Source of the DNA: CALKXV01 sp965228905
GTDB lineage: Bacteria; Pseudomonadota; Alphaproteobacteria; Rhodobacterales; Rhodobacteraceae
Reading direction: 5' to 3'
NCBI GenBank assembly: GCA_965228905.1
Contig: CBDDII010000003.1
Span: 310,001 to 374,000 of the forward strand
Length of the DNA: 64,000 nucleotides
Every line of letters begins with the position of its first letter. Positions within the stretch are counted from its first letter, which is position 1. The position numbers and the translations under genes were made by a program. The notes under the pieces were generated by a model, which did not search any database, was not told the DNA's origin, and worked only from the letters and a program-made list of their open reading frames with translations. Shown piece after piece: positions 1 through 9,372 of this stretch.

Positions 1-741
1 GTGCCAGACCGTCACCTGAAAGCCGGCTCCATCGAAGTGTCGATGTTGTTCCAACCCAGTGGCCACGTCGGCGGCGATCTGGTTGGCTATTTCCATGTGA
101 ATGAACGTGAGCTTGGCGTTTATTCCGTCGATGTCTCGGGACACGGCGTCGCCTCGGCGCTGATGACCGCCCGCGTGGCAGGTTACCTCAGCGATGCCGC
201 CCCGGATCGCAACATCGCGCTGGCGCTTTTGGGCGAATCCTATCGAATGGTGGCCCTGCCCGATGTTTGTGCCCGTTTGAACGCGATCCTGATGGCGGAT
301 GCGGATTCCGACCAATACCTGACGATGTCGATCGCAAAGGTCGACAAGGCCACCGGCGAGGTTGAGATTTGTCATGCGGGCCACCCCAGCCCCGTCGTGC
401 AACGCGCCGACGGCAACATCGAAATGACCGAGCTTTTTTCGACACCCATCGGGCTGATCGACGATGGCGAATTCGCAAGCATGTCGGTGCATCTGGATCC
501 CGGCGACCGGCTGCTGTTGTACTCTGACGGGCTGACCGAATGCCCGGATGCAAACGGCGACCTTCTGGATGATGCCGGGCTGGAAAGCATCCTGCGCAAG
601 CAACACGGAACCGGTGGTCTCGACTTTGTCGAAGCCACGCAACGAGCGCTCACCGCTCACCGTGGAAGTGACGATTTTCCCGATGATCTGTCGGCTATTT
701 TGATCGAACGTGTTGAAAGGCGTCGAAAAAACCGGGATTAA
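1..741 (+). CDS. SpoIIE/PP2C-type serine phosphatase domain protein, 5' partial
   Basis: Metal-dependent PPM/SpoIIE-family phosphatase of the RsbU/RssB-partner type, which dephosphorylates an anti-sigma antagonist in partner-switching systems. The visible part carries the family metal-binding motifs: GGD near residues 24-26, DVSGHG near 44-49, SDGLTE near 176-181 and a C-terminal DDLSAIL. The reading frame is open from base 1 and the first GTG need not be the real start. Family members of this kind usually have an N-terminal receiver domain, so the gene probably begins outside the window (inference). The end is a TAA at 739-741. The partner anti-sigma genes are not visible. Confidence 0.8.
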   Translation: MPDRHLKAGSIEVSMLFQPSGHVGGDLVGYFHVNERELGVYSVDVSGHGVASALMTARVAGYLSDAAPDRNIALALLGESYRMVALPDVCARLNAILMADADSDQYLTMSIAKVDKATGEVEICHAGHPSPVVQRADGNIEMTELFSTPIGLIDDGEFASMSVHLDPGDRLLLYSDGLTECPDANGDLLDDAGLESILRKQHGTGGLDFVEATQRALTAHRGSDDFPDDLSAILIERVERRRKNRD

Positions 742-846
742 GGCGCCCTTGAAACAACTCTCACAGTCGCGCCATCTCACGATCCCTTGAATGGACGGTG
801 AACGCCCTCATCTGCATTCTCCGCCCAGGAAAGAGGAGTTTCGTTC

Positions 847-1482
847 ATGTTCGCCAAGACAATCGCCATCGCCGCCCTTGCGCTCGCCAGTCTCACCGCC
901 GGGGCGGAAGCCGCGCAAAAGAAAGCCTTCTTCGCAGGCGGCTGTTTCTGGTGCGTCGAATCCGATTTCGAATCCCTCAAAGGCGTCAGCGAGGTTGTCT
1001 CGGGCTATACCGGCGGCAAAACCGCGAACCCGACCTACAAACAGGTCACCAAGGGCGGTACCGGCCACTACGAAGCCGTCGAAATCCGCTACAACGATGC
1101 TGCGATTTCCTACGATCAACTGCTTCACGCCTTTTTCCGCTCGGTCGATCCCACGGATGCGGGCGGACAGTTCTGCGACCGGGGCAACAGCTATCGCACG
1201 GCAATCTTTGTCAGCAATTCCAGCGAACGTGCCGCCGCCGAAAGGGCCAAGGCCGAGGCGCAAAGGGAATTGGGGCGCAAGATCGTCACCCCGATCCTGA
1301 ACGCCGGTCCATTCTACAACGCCGAAAGCTATCACCAGGATTACTACAAGGGCAGCGACATCGTCCTGACCCGACGCGGCCCGAAATCCAAGGCAAGCGC
1401 CTACAAATTCTATCGCAAGGCCTGCAAGCGCGACGCCAAAGTCAAACAGCTTTGGGGCAGCGCCGCTCTCTTCGCGAAATAG
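847..1482 (+). CDS. msrA: Peptide-methionine (S)-S-oxide reductase MsrA, exported form
   Basis: Reduces methionine-S-sulfoxide in proteins. The protein is 211 aa with an N-terminal signal-like segment (residues 1-23, hydrophobic core, AEA-type end), so it probably acts in the periplasm. The catalytic motif GCFWC lies at 32-36 with the nucleophile Cys33. Two later cysteines, in GQFC and KAC near the C-terminus, could resolve the sulfenic acid. The ATG at 847 is preceded by a good AGGAG ribosome site about 8 bases upstream. It stands alone between the phosphatase gene and mutS. Confidence 0.93.
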   Translation: MFAKTIAIAALALASLTAGAEAAQKKAFFAGGCFWCVESDFESLKGVSEVVSGYTGGKTANPTYKQVTKGGTGHYEAVEIRYNDAAISYDQLLHAFFRSVDPTDAGGQFCDRGNSYRTAIFVSNSSERAAAERAKAEAQRELGRKIVTPILNAGPFYNAESYHQDYYKGSDIVLTRRGPKSKASAYKFYRKACKRDAKVKQLWGSAALFAK

Positions 1483-1550
1483 ACAGGTTTCGCCTTTTAC
1501 CCGGTCAACGCCCCGGATAGATTCCCCAAAAGCACTTGGGGGTGTGAGCA

Positions 1551-4196
1551 GTGACCGTAGCGTCCGCCAGCGTGACGCCAATGATGGCGCAATTTCTGGA
1601 GATCAAGGCAGAGCACAAGGATGCCCTGCTATTCTACCGGATGGGCGATTTCTATGAACTTTTCTTCGACGATGCCGTTGCAGCCGCCGAAGCACTCGAC
1701 ATTGCCCTTACCAAGCGCGGTAAACACCTTGGCGAAGACATCGCCATGTGCGGCGTGCCGGTTCATTCCGCCGAAGGCTATCTCCTGACGCTGATCCGAA
1801 AAGGGTTTCGCGTCGCCGTCTGCGAACAACTCGAAAGCCCCGCCGAAGCCAAGAAGCGTGGTTCCAAATCCGTGGTGAAACGCGGCGTCGTCCGCCTTGT
1901 CACCCCCGGCACCTTGACCGAAGACAGCCTGCTCGACGCCCGCCGTCACAACTTCCTCGCCGCCCTGTCGCAGGTCCGCGACGAAGCCGCACTTGCCTGG
2001 GTCGATATTTCAACCGGCGAACTGCGCGTTACACCCACGACGCCCGAACGATTCAGCCCGGAACTGGCACGACTGGCCCCAAGCGAAGTCATCATTTCCG
2101 AAGCGAAATACGCTGATCTGTCCGATATAGTGACGGATCTCGGCGCCTCGCTCACCCCTCTCGCGCCCTCCAGCTTTGACAGTCAATCCGCGACGGATCG
2201 CCTGACCGCGCTGTGGGAAGTCAAAAGCCTCGACGCCTTCGGAACCTTCACCAGGGCTGAAGTTTCCGCCATCGGCGCGCTGGTCGACTACCTCGACCTC
2301 ACGCAAAAGGGTAAGCTCCCGCTACTGCGCCCGCCGCAACGCGAAATGGCCAGCGGCACACTTCAAATCGACGCCGCAACGCGCCGCAATCTCGAATTGA
2401 TCCGCGCCTTGAATGGCTCCCGCGAGGGCTCGCTCTTGCACGCCATCGACCGTACCGTCACCGCCGCCGGGGGTCGCCTGATCGAACGCCGCCTTTCCTC
2501 TCCCTCCCGCGATTTGCATCTCGTTCAATCCCGTATCGGCGTGGTGGAATGGTTCACTGGCAACAGCACACGCCTGGAAGACACGCGCGACGCCCTCCGC
2601 CGCGTGCCCGACATCCACCGCGCCCTGTCCCGTCTTGCCATTGATCGTGGTGGCCCGCGCGACCTCGCCGCGATCCGAAACGCGCTGGAACAGCTTCCCC
2701 GCCTGATCGACGATCTGAATTCCGACGCCCCCGAACTCGTCGAGGGCTGGTTGCAGGATCTTCAAGGGTTCGTCGATCTCGCCCAGTCCCTTGACGACGC
2801 CCTCATCGCCGACCCGCCCCTTCTTGCCCGCGATGGCGGTTTCATCGCCGACGGACACGACCCGGACCTCGACGAAGCCCGCACGCTGCGCGACGAAGGC
2901 CGCGGCATCATCGCCGCCATGCAAAAGGACTATGCCGAAGAAACCGGCATTCCCTCCCTCAAGATCAAGCACAACAACGTCCTTGGCTACTTTATCGAAA
3001 CCACGGCAACTCATGCCGAAAAGATGCTTGCCGCGCCATTGTCCGAACGCTTCATCCATCGCCAGACAACGGCCAACGCGGTGCGTTTCACAACGGTCGA
3101 TCTTTCCGAACTTGAAACCCGCATCCTGAACGCCGGCGCACGTGCCATCGAGATCGAGAATCGTCTTTATTCCGGACTGAAACAACAGATTCTCGACAGC
3201 GCCGCACCCCTCGCCGAAGCCGCCCGCGCACTCGCCGAACTTGATCTGGCCGCCGCCTTCGCCACCCTTGCTCGCGACGAAAACTGGACCAAGCCCCAGA
3301 TCGACGACAGCCGCGCCTTTGAAATCACCGGCGGTCGTCATCCGGTCGTGGAAAAATCCCTGAAGTCCGATGGCACGCCTTTTATTGCGAACGATTGCGA
3401 TCTTTCCGGCGACAACAAAGGCCAGATCTGGCTTCTGACCGGCCCCAACATGGCCGGGAAATCCACATTCCTGCGCCAGAACGCCCTGATCGCCCTTCTC
3501 GCTCACGCGGGCAGCTTTGTTCCGGCCGCCAGCGCCCATATCGGCCTGGTCAGCCAGATTTTCAGCCGTGTCGGCGCCTCCGACGATCTGGCGCGTGGCC
3601 GCTCCACCTTCATGGTCGAAATGGTCGAAACTGCCGCGATCCTGAACCAGGCCGACGACCGCGCCCTTGTCATCCTCGATGAAATCGGGCGTGGAACGGC
3701 AACATATGACGGGTTGTCCATCGCTTGGGCCACCCTCGAACACCTGCACGAGGCCAACGGCTGTCGGGGGCTCTTCGCAACCCATTACCACGAGATGACC
3801 GAACTCGCCGATCGGCTGCAAGGTGTTCAAAACGCCACGGTCGCCGTCAAGGAGTGGCAAGGCGACGTCATCTTTCTGCACGAAGTCCGTCGCGGGGCCG
3901 CCGACCGCAGCTATGGTGTCCAGGTCGCGCGCCTTGCCGGATTGCCACAATCCGTGGTCGACCGCGCACGCGTTGTCCTTGACGCCCTTGAAAAAGGTGA
4001 ACGCGAAGGCGGCGCACGCCAAAAGGCACTGATCGATGACCTGCCCCTCTTCGCCGCCTCTCCGCCCTCGCCTACGGCAAAACCCAAGAGACCAACGGAG
4101 CTGGAAGAAAAACTGGCCCAGATCCTCCCCGATGATCTCACCCCACGCGAAGCCCTGCAGGCGCTTTACGATCTGAAGGCGCTCACAAAAACCTAA
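1551..4196 (+). CDS. mutS: DNA mismatch repair ATPase MutS
   Basis: Recognises mismatches and small loops and recruits MutL. The 881-aa length fits bacterial MutS1. The mismatch-reading FYE motif is at residues 34-36 in domain I. The ATPase has Walker A GPNMAGKST near 629-637 and Walker B with the signature ILDEIGRGTATYDG near 707-720. The C-terminus has the usual tail after the helix-turn-helix. A GTG at 1551 is the likely start; an ATG-ATG pair at codons 11-12 is an alternative. A small hairpin at 1524-1541 sits just before the start. The gene is convergent with grpE. Confidence 0.97.
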   Translation: MTVASASVTPMMAQFLEIKAEHKDALLFYRMGDFYELFFDDAVAAAEALDIALTKRGKHLGEDIAMCGVPVHSAEGYLLTLIRKGFRVAVCEQLESPAEAKKRGSKSVVKRGVVRLVTPGTLTEDSLLDARRHNFLAALSQVRDEAALAWVDISTGELRVTPTTPERFSPELARLAPSEVIISEAKYADLSDIVTDLGASLTPLAPSSFDSQSATDRLTALWEVKSLDAFGTFTRAEVSAIGALVDYLDLTQKGKLPLLRPPQREMASGTLQIDAATRRNLELIRALNGSREGSLLHAIDRTVTAAGGRLIERRLSSPSRDLHLVQSRIGVVEWFTGNSTRLEDTRDALRRVPDIHRALSRLAIDRGGPRDLAAIRNALEQLPRLIDDLNSDAPELVEGWLQDLQGFVDLAQSLDDALIADPPLLARDGGFIADGHDPDLDEARTLRDEGRGIIAAMQKDYAEETGIPSLKIKHNNVLGYFIETTATHAEKMLAAPLSERFIHRQTTANAVRFTTVDLSELETRILNAGARAIEIENRLYSGLKQQILDSAAPLAEAARALAELDLAAAFATLARDENWTKPQIDDSRAFEITGGRHPVVEKSLKSDGTPFIANDCDLSGDNKGQIWLLTGPNMAGKSTFLRQNALIALLAHAGSFVPAASAHIGLVSQIFSRVGASDDLARGRSTFMVEMVETAAILNQADDRALVILDEIGRGTATYDGLSIAWATLEHLHEANGCRGLFATHYHEMTELADRLQGVQNATVAVKEWQGDVIFLHEVRRGAADRSYGVQVARLAGLPQSVVDRARVVLDALEKGEREGGARQKALIDDLPLFAASPPSPTAKPKRPTELEEKLAQILPDDLTPREALQALYDLKALTKT

Positions 4197-4200
4197 CCTG

Positions 4201-4221
4201 CACAATTCGACTAAAATTGTG
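4201..4221 (+). terminator. Weak AT-rich hairpin after mutS
   Basis: CACAATT (4201-4207) can pair with AATTGTG (4215-4221), a 7-bp stem with a 7-base loop, five bases after the mutS stop. The following sequence is pyrimidine-rich but not a clean T tract. It could end mutS transcription, but the stem is weak. Confidence 0.3.
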
Positions 4222-4230
4222 CTTCTTCTG

Positions 4231-4279
4231 TCCAAAAACTTTGGGGGTGAGGCCGCAGGCCGAGGGGGCAAAGCCCCCT
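4231..4279 (-). terminator. Double-hairpin terminator-like repeat after grpE (copy A)
   Basis: Read on the minus strand, AGGGGGC-ttt-GCCCCCT (7-bp stem, 4263-4279) overlaps the grpE stop codon. It is followed by a GGCC-tgc-GGCC hairpin (4251-4261) and then CACCCCCAAAGTTTTTGG. A second copy with the same plan but changed stems follows hslV at 26397-26446. The layout of hairpins followed by a T tract fits a Rho-independent terminator for hrcA-grpE. Confidence 0.6.
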
Positions 4280-4836
4280 TACGACGCCGGCATGGAACTG
4301 ACGCCAACTTTTGCCGGGCGCAACAAGCGATCGTGCAACATGAAACCATCCGCTTCGACCTGGATGATCTCACCAGCCGTCGTTCCCGGCACCGGTGCTT
4401 CGAACATCGCTTCGTGCAACTGCGGATCGAACTTGTCGCCAACCTCGGGCGAAATCAGGTGAATGCCGTGCTTGTTGTAAACGCTCAACAACTCGCGCAT
4501 CGTCAGTTCCACCCCTTCGATCAGCGCGGCGTTGCCTTCACGGGCATCTTCCGGCACGGCCTGAACCGCACGTTTCATGTTGTCGAACACCGGCAGCAGA
4601 TCACGCGCCAGCTTCGAACCGCCGTATTGCTCGGCCTCGCGGCGATCCCGTTCGGACCGCTTGCGCGCGTTCTCAGCATCGGCAAGGGCACGCATGAACT
4701 TGTCGCGCAATTCGTCCCGCTCGACCTCAAGCGCCTGAATCCGCTCGTCGTCTTCCGGTTGCTCCAATGCCTCCGGCGAATCGATATCGATCAGCTCTTC
4801 TTCCGGCATGGGTTTCTTTGCTTCAGCGTCGCTCAT
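4279..4836 (-). CDS. grpE: Nucleotide exchange factor GrpE
   Basis: Co-chaperone that releases ADP from DnaK. The N-terminal part is a highly charged long helix (residues about 20-80), followed by the family core with FDNMKRA and a C-terminal beta domain containing the conserved VPGTTAGEI stretch. At 185 aa it is of usual length. The ATG at 4836-4834 shares one base with the hrcA stop (TGATG), so the two genes are translationally coupled; a GTG one codon upstream is possible. The stop lies inside the terminator-like hairpin. dnaK/dnaJ are not in the window. Confidence 0.95.
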   Translation of the reverse strand: MSDAEAKKPMPEEELIDIDSPEALEQPEDDERIQALEVERDELRDKFMRALADAENARKRSERDRREAEQYGGSKLARDLLPVFDNMKRAVQAVPEDAREGNAALIEGVELTMRELLSVYNKHGIHLISPEVGDKFDPQLHEAMFEAPVPGTTAGEIIQVEADGFMLHDRLLRPAKVGVSSMPAS

Positions 4837-5903
4837 CACTGCCCTCGGTCTGCAATCAATCGGCCCACAAGATGCGCCGTATAGTCCACAATGGGGACGA
4901 TCCGTCCATAATTCAGCCGGGTCGGTCCAATAACCCCGACCGCGCCCACGATCTTTCGATCAGCGTTCATATACGGAGAGACGACCAAAGAGGAACCCGA
5001 AAGAGAAAATAATTTGTTCTCGGATCCAATAAAAATCCGAACACCTTCTCCGGCTTCTGTCAGGTCAAGAAACTCGGCAATGTCGCGCTTGCGCTCAAGG
5101 TCGTCGAAGAGAGAGCGGATGCGGTCCAACTCCTCTTCCTCTTCCGTTCCCGGCAACAAATGCGAACGCCCGCGCACGATCAGACGTTCGTAACTCGTCC
5201 CCTCGTTTTCCCAGAACGCGCTGCCGTTCTCGACAAGCTCGGCAGCACGCGCATCCAACTCCTGTCGGTGTCGCGCTATTTCGACGCGAATGACTTCGCC
5301 CATCTCAGACAACGTGTGCCCTGCAACAATCGAGTTCAGGAAATTCGCCGCCTCGCGAAATGAACTCGCCGTCTGGCCCGGCGGCGGCGAAAAGACCCGG
5401 TTCTCCACATGCCCGTCCTCGAACACCAGCACGACAAGCGCGCGATCCGCACCAAGGCTGACGAATTCGATATGTCGCACCGGCGCTTCATGCTTTGGCG
5501 CAAGAACAAGGCTCGCGCCGCGCGTCACACCGGACAGGGCCGAACCAACGCGATCCAGCAAAGTCGAAACACTGTCGGAATTGCCCTTGACCTCGCCCTC
5601 AATCGCCTCGCGGTCCTGCGCGGAAAGGTCGCCCACTTCCATCAACCCATCCACGAACAGGCGCAAACCCGTTTCGGTCGGCAGACGTCCGGCTGACACA
5701 TGGGGGCTGCTCAAAAGACCCAGGAATTCCAGATCCTGCATGACGTTGCGGATCGTGGCTGCACTCACCTTCTCGCTCATCTCGCGGGTCAGGGTGCGCG
5801 AACCAACTGGCTCACCCGATTGCAGATAGCCTTCGACAACCCGGCGAAACACTTCGCGCGAGCGGTCGTTCATCTCTTCAAGAAGGCGTCCGGCATCTGT
5901 CAT
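4836..5903 (-). CDS. hrcA: Heat-inducible transcription repressor HrcA
   Basis: Repressor of chaperone operons that binds CIRCE inverted repeats. The 355-aa protein has an N-terminal winged helix (residues about 1-80, including VGSRTLTREM and SAATIRNVMQDLE) and the HrcA GAF-like core, ending with the conserved GVIGPTRLNYGRIVPIVDYTA segment. It forms an operon with grpE. I see no CIRCE element in the 117 bases upstream, so its targets (probably groESL) are likely elsewhere. Confidence 0.95.
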   Translation of the reverse strand: MTDAGRLLEEMNDRSREVFRRVVEGYLQSGEPVGSRTLTREMSEKVSAATIRNVMQDLEFLGLLSSPHVSAGRLPTETGLRLFVDGLMEVGDLSAQDREAIEGEVKGNSDSVSTLLDRVGSALSGVTRGASLVLAPKHEAPVRHIEFVSLGADRALVVLVFEDGHVENRVFSPPPGQTASSFREAANFLNSIVAGHTLSEMGEVIRVEIARHRQELDARAAELVENGSAFWENEGTSYERLIVRGRSHLLPGTEEEEELDRIRSLFDDLERKRDIAEFLDLTEAGEGVRIFIGSENKLFSLSGSSLVVSPYMNADRKIVGAVGVIGPTRLNYGRIVPIVDYTAHLVGRLIADRGQ

Positions 5904-6020
5904 GGCAGGGCTTTATATGAGAGCAGAACAATTAAATGGAAGGGGTCGGCAAGGTCAATCGGGGTTGATGCCACAGGGCGCTCTCACTATCAGTCGCAGA
6001 AATTGAGCAAAGGACATTGC

Positions 6021-6731
6021 ATGCGACCCTCGGGAAGACAGACGAATGAAATGCGGGCCATCAGCATCGAAACCGGTGTGACCCGCCACGCCGAAGGGTC
6101 ATGCCTTATCAAATGCGGCGATACCCATGTTCTATGCACCGCGTCTATTGACGAGCGTGTGCCGCCCTGGATGAAAAACTCGGGCCTCGGTTGGGTGACG
6201 GCTGAATACGGAATGTTGCCGCGCGCCACCCATACGCGCGGTCGGCGTGAGGCCAAGAACGGACAATCCGGGCGCACCCAGGAAATCCAGCGGCTGATCG
6301 GGCGCAGCCTGCGTGCCTGCGTTGATCGTTCGGCACTCGGCGAGCGTCAGATCGTCGTCGACTGCGATGTGATCCAGGCCGATGGCGGCACCCGCTGCGC
6401 TTCGATCACCGGCGGCTGGGTCGCGCTGCGTCTCGCCGTGAACACCCTGCAAAAAGCCGGGCTTGTCACCTCCGACCCGCTGATGGATCACGTCGCCGCC
6501 GTCTCCTGCGGCATCTATGCCGGGCAGCCCGTGCTGGATCTCGACTATCCCGAAGACAGCGAAGCAGGTGTCGACGGCAACTTCGTCCTGACCGGCGCGA
6601 AAAAGCTGATCGAGGTTCAGATGTCCGCCGAAGGCTCCACCTATAGCCGCGACCAGATGTCCGAACTCCTTGATCTCGCCGAACTTGGAACCGACGCTCT
6701 TGTCGCCGCCCAAATGGAAGCAACCGCCTGA
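6021..6731 (+). CDS. rph: Ribonuclease PH
   Basis: Phosphorolytic 3'-5' exoribonuclease that trims tRNA 3' ends. From the ATG at 6021 the protein is 236 aa, the normal family size. Conserved segments include the N-terminal MRPSGR start, GWVTAEYGMLPRATHTR, and QVDCDV-like and DLDYPEDS regions. It is divergent from hrcA; the 117-base gap between them must hold both promoters. Its TGA stop overlaps the rdgB ATG (TGATG), indicating coupled translation. Confidence 0.96.
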   Translation: MRPSGRQTNEMRAISIETGVTRHAEGSCLIKCGDTHVLCTASIDERVPPWMKNSGLGWVTAEYGMLPRATHTRGRREAKNGQSGRTQEIQRLIGRSLRACVDRSALGERQIVVDCDVIQADGGTRCASITGGWVALRLAVNTLQKAGLVTSDPLMDHVAAVSCGIYAGQPVLDLDYPEDSEAGVDGNFVLTGAKKLIEVQMSAEGSTYSRDQMSELLDLAELGTDALVAAQMEATA

Positions 6732-7342
6732 TGCGCCGTTTCACGGAGAACAGCCTGCTAGTCGCCACCCACAACGCGGGCAAACTGGAAGAAATCCGTG
6801 ATCTCTTGTCTGCCTACCCTCTTTCCGTGACCGGTGCCGCCGAACACGGGCTGCCGGAACCGGAAGAAACCGGAACAACTTTCGTCGAAAACGCCCGCAT
6901 CAAGGCACAAGCCGCCGTTGCAGCGACCGGCCTGCCCGCCCTCGCCGATGACAGCGGAATTGAAATCGACGCCCTGAACGGTGCCCCCGGCGTTTATACT
7001 GCCGACTGGGCCGAAACCCCGAACGGGCGCGACTTCATCATGGCGATGACCAAGACCTACGAAGCGCTTTGCGATTCCGGCATCGCCGCGCCCTGGACCG
7101 CGCGGTTTTGCTGCACCTTCGTCCTCGCCTGGCCCGATGGCCATGACGAGGTTTTCGAGGGTCGCATGGAAGGCCAGATTTCCTGGCCCATCCGGGGCGA
7201 GTTGGGGCATGGATACGATCCCATCTTCATGCCGCGCGGCTACGACATCACCTGCGGAGAGATGCCGTTGGAGGTGAAGAACCGCATCAGCCACCGTGCC
7301 GACGCTTTCCGCAAGTTGCGCGTCGTGTTCGAAGATGGCTGA
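6731..7342 (+). CDS. rdgB: XTP/dITP pyrophosphatase (RdgB/HAM1 family)
   Basis: Hydrolyses non-canonical purine nucleoside triphosphates (dITP, XTP) to monophosphates and so keeps them out of DNA. The N-terminal ATHNAGKLEEI matches the family TxNxxK motif, ADDSGIEID carries the metal-binding acids, and a C-terminal SHRADAFRKL is typical. Length is 203 aa. It sits between rph and hemW with overlaps on both sides (TGATG with rph, 8 bases with hemW), a common rph-rdgB-hemW operon. Confidence 0.95.
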   Translation: MRRFTENSLLVATHNAGKLEEIRDLLSAYPLSVTGAAEHGLPEPEETGTTFVENARIKAQAAVAATGLPALADDSGIEIDALNGAPGVYTADWAETPNGRDFIMAMTKTYEALCDSGIAAPWTARFCCTFVLAWPDGHDEVFEGRMEGQISWPIRGELGHGYDPIFMPRGYDITCGEMPLEVKNRISHRADAFRKLRVVFEDG

Positions 7343-8462
7343 AAGCGCGGGCTTCGGTCTCTACGTCCATTGGCCCTTCTGCCAGGCAAAATGCCCCTAC
7401 TGCGACTTCAATAGCCACGTTGTTTCCTCCGTCGATCAACAGCGCTGGAGGGCGGCATTTCTGTCCGAAATCGCCCGCGTTAGGGACGAATCCGGCCCCC
7501 GTATTCTGAACTCGATCTTCTTCGGCGGCGGCACCCCCAGCCTGATGCCGCCCGACACAGTCGCTGCGATCATCGATGCTGCCCGTGCCGCCTGGACTCC
7601 GTCCAACGATATGGAAATCACGCTTGAGGCAAACCCGACTTCGGTCGAGGCCGGAAAGTTCCAAGGGTTTTCCGACGCGGGCGTAAACCGCGTTTCCATC
7701 GGCGTGCAATCCCTTCGCGATCCCGACCTGAAGGCCCTCGGCCGACTTCACACCGCCGCAGAGGCGCGCACCGCCTTTGACATCGCCCGTGAAACCTTCC
7801 CGCGCGTGTCCTTCGATCTGATCTATGCCCGCCAAAATCAGACTCTGCGTGACTGGCAAGCAGAGCTGAACGAGGCGCTTTCGATGGCTGCCGATCACCT
7901 GTCACTTTATCAACTGACAATCGAACCGGGCACTGCCTTTGGGGATCGCCACGCGCGGGGCCGCCTTGCCGGATTGCCCGAGGACGATCTTTCCGCTGAC
8001 ATGTACAATCTTACCCAAGACCTGACGGAAACCGCCGGTCTGCCCGCCTACGAAACCTCCAACCACGCTGCGGCGGGTGCAGAATCGAAACACAACCTGA
8101 TCTACTGGCGATCCGGTGATTGGGCCGGGATCGGTCCTGGCGCCCATGGCCGTTTGACCATCGACGGAAATCGGATCGAAACTGTCGGGCACAAGATGCC
8201 GGGCAAGTGGCTAAGCGCCGTCGAACAAAACGGCTCCGGCGATGCCACCCGTGAGACCGTCAGCGCAGAAGACAGCCGGATCGAAGCCGTCATGATGGGC
8301 CTGCGCCTGAACGAAGGCATTCCCTGCGACTTGTTGAAAGACAATCCGAGACTCGCCGGACTGATCGAACAGGGCTTTGTCGAGATCGCCAACGAACGCA
8401 TAAGGACGACCCGCTCGGGCCGTCCCCTGTTGAACGCTATTCTGCGAGAGTTGCTGGCCTAG
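7335..8462 (+). CDS. hemW: HemW-type radical SAM protein (heme chaperone)
   Basis: Radical-SAM protein of the HemN-like family. Cys16, Cys20 and Cys23 form the CxxxCxxC iron-sulfur motif, followed by D-F rather than the extra Cys of true coproporphyrinogen dehydrogenase HemN, which points to HemW. From the ATG at 7335, overlapping the rdgB stop, the protein is 375 aa. The GGGTPS motif and the C-terminal HemN domain are present. The TAG stop shares the sequence CTAG with the stop of the oppositely oriented parB. Confidence 0.93.
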   Translation: MAESAGFGLYVHWPFCQAKCPYCDFNSHVVSSVDQQRWRAAFLSEIARVRDESGPRILNSIFFGGGTPSLMPPDTVAAIIDAARAAWTPSNDMEITLEANPTSVEAGKFQGFSDAGVNRVSIGVQSLRDPDLKALGRLHTAAEARTAFDIARETFPRVSFDLIYARQNQTLRDWQAELNEALSMAADHLSLYQLTIEPGTAFGDRHARGRLAGLPEDDLSADMYNLTQDLTETAGLPAYETSNHAAAGAESKHNLIYWRSGDWAGIGPGAHGRLTIDGNRIETVGHKMPGKWLSAVEQNGSGDATRETVSAEDSRIEAVMMGLRLNEGIPCDLLKDNPRLAGLIEQGFVEIANERIRTTRSGRPLLNAILRELLA

Positions 8463-9364
8463 ACTTCGCCCGCGCCAATCGTTGCGCTCAAGCGGCGACA
8501 AACCTCGTCCAACTGTGTTAAGTCCTTGTAAACTACTGTTATTGAACCACTTTCTTTACCCGCCGTGTGGTCAATGCTGACTTTCATACCAAGGGCTGCG
8601 GATAGATCGCGCTCAAGATGCCGAGTGTCCGCGTCCTTCATCGGCGTGACATTGTCGGGCAGTTCACGCGGCGTCTTGGGGCCTTTTGCTAAGGCCTCGG
8701 CCTGACGAACCGACAGCCCTTTTTTGACGATTTCGCGCGCCAGTGCCTCGGGGTCATCCGCCGGAACCAGTGCCCGCGCGTGCCCGGCCGAAAGATCGCC
8801 GACACGCACCATTTCAAGAACCGCATCCGGCAGGTTCAGCAGGCGCAACAGGTTCGCAATATGGCTGCGGCTTTTGCCAAGCGCCTCGGCCAGCTTTTCC
8901 TGCGTATGCCCGAACCGATCCATCAACTGCCGATAGCCCGCCGCCTCTTCCACGGCATTCAGGTCGGCCCGCTGAATATTCTCGATGATCGCCAGTTCCA
9001 GGACTTCGGTGTCATCCAGCTCGCGTACGATGGCAGGCACCTGGTGCAACTGCGCCCGCTGCGCCGCCCGCCAGCGCCGCTCGCCCGCGACGATTTCAAA
9101 TCCGTTCGGATCGCGTGGATTAACCCGCAGGATCAGCGGCTGGATGATCCCCTTTTCACGGACCGAGGCCGCAAGCTCTTCCAGCGCATCTTCCGTAAAT
9201 GTGCGCCGTGGCTGATCGGGGTTCGGCGATATCCGCGCAATGTCGATCACCTGCTCCGCTTTGCGCGGGGTCTTGGGTTCAGCGACAGGGGCAGGATCGA
9301 CATCCGCCATAAGCGCTGACAAACCGCGTCCCAAACCACGCCGCTCTACCTTACCCTGTGCCAT
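8459..9364 (-). CDS. parB: Chromosome partitioning protein ParB
   Basis: CTP-dependent DNA clamp that loads at parS and spreads; it works with ParA to segregate the origin. The N-terminal domain has the CTP-binding GERRWRA motif (about residues 97-103) and ENIQRADLN. A central helix-turn-helix (TQEKLAEALGKSRSHIANLLRLL) reads parS, and a C-terminal dimer domain follows. Length is 301 aa. It is the last gene of the mnmE-mnmG-rsmG-parA-parB run, 8 bases after parA. Confidence 0.97.
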   Translation of the reverse strand: MAQGKVERRGLGRGLSALMADVDPAPVAEPKTPRKAEQVIDIARISPNPDQPRRTFTEDALEELAASVREKGIIQPLILRVNPRDPNGFEIVAGERRWRAAQRAQLHQVPAIVRELDDTEVLELAIIENIQRADLNAVEEAAGYRQLMDRFGHTQEKLAEALGKSRSHIANLLRLLNLPDAVLEMVRVGDLSAGHARALVPADDPEALAREIVKKGLSVRQAEALAKGPKTPRELPDNVTPMKDADTRHLERDLSAALGMKVSIDHTAGKESGSITVVYKDLTQLDEVCRRLSATIGAGEV

Positions 9365-9372
9365 GCTTCACC

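Noticed and set aside
2322..4442. Long open frame antisense to mutS (also antisense to addA/addB and to the phytase-like gene)
   Set aside because: These are by-products of high GC codon use opposite well-supported genes; the translations show no family features.
5904..6020. CIRCE element expected near hrcA
   Set aside because: No GCACTC-type inverted repeat with a nine-base spacer is present in the gap.
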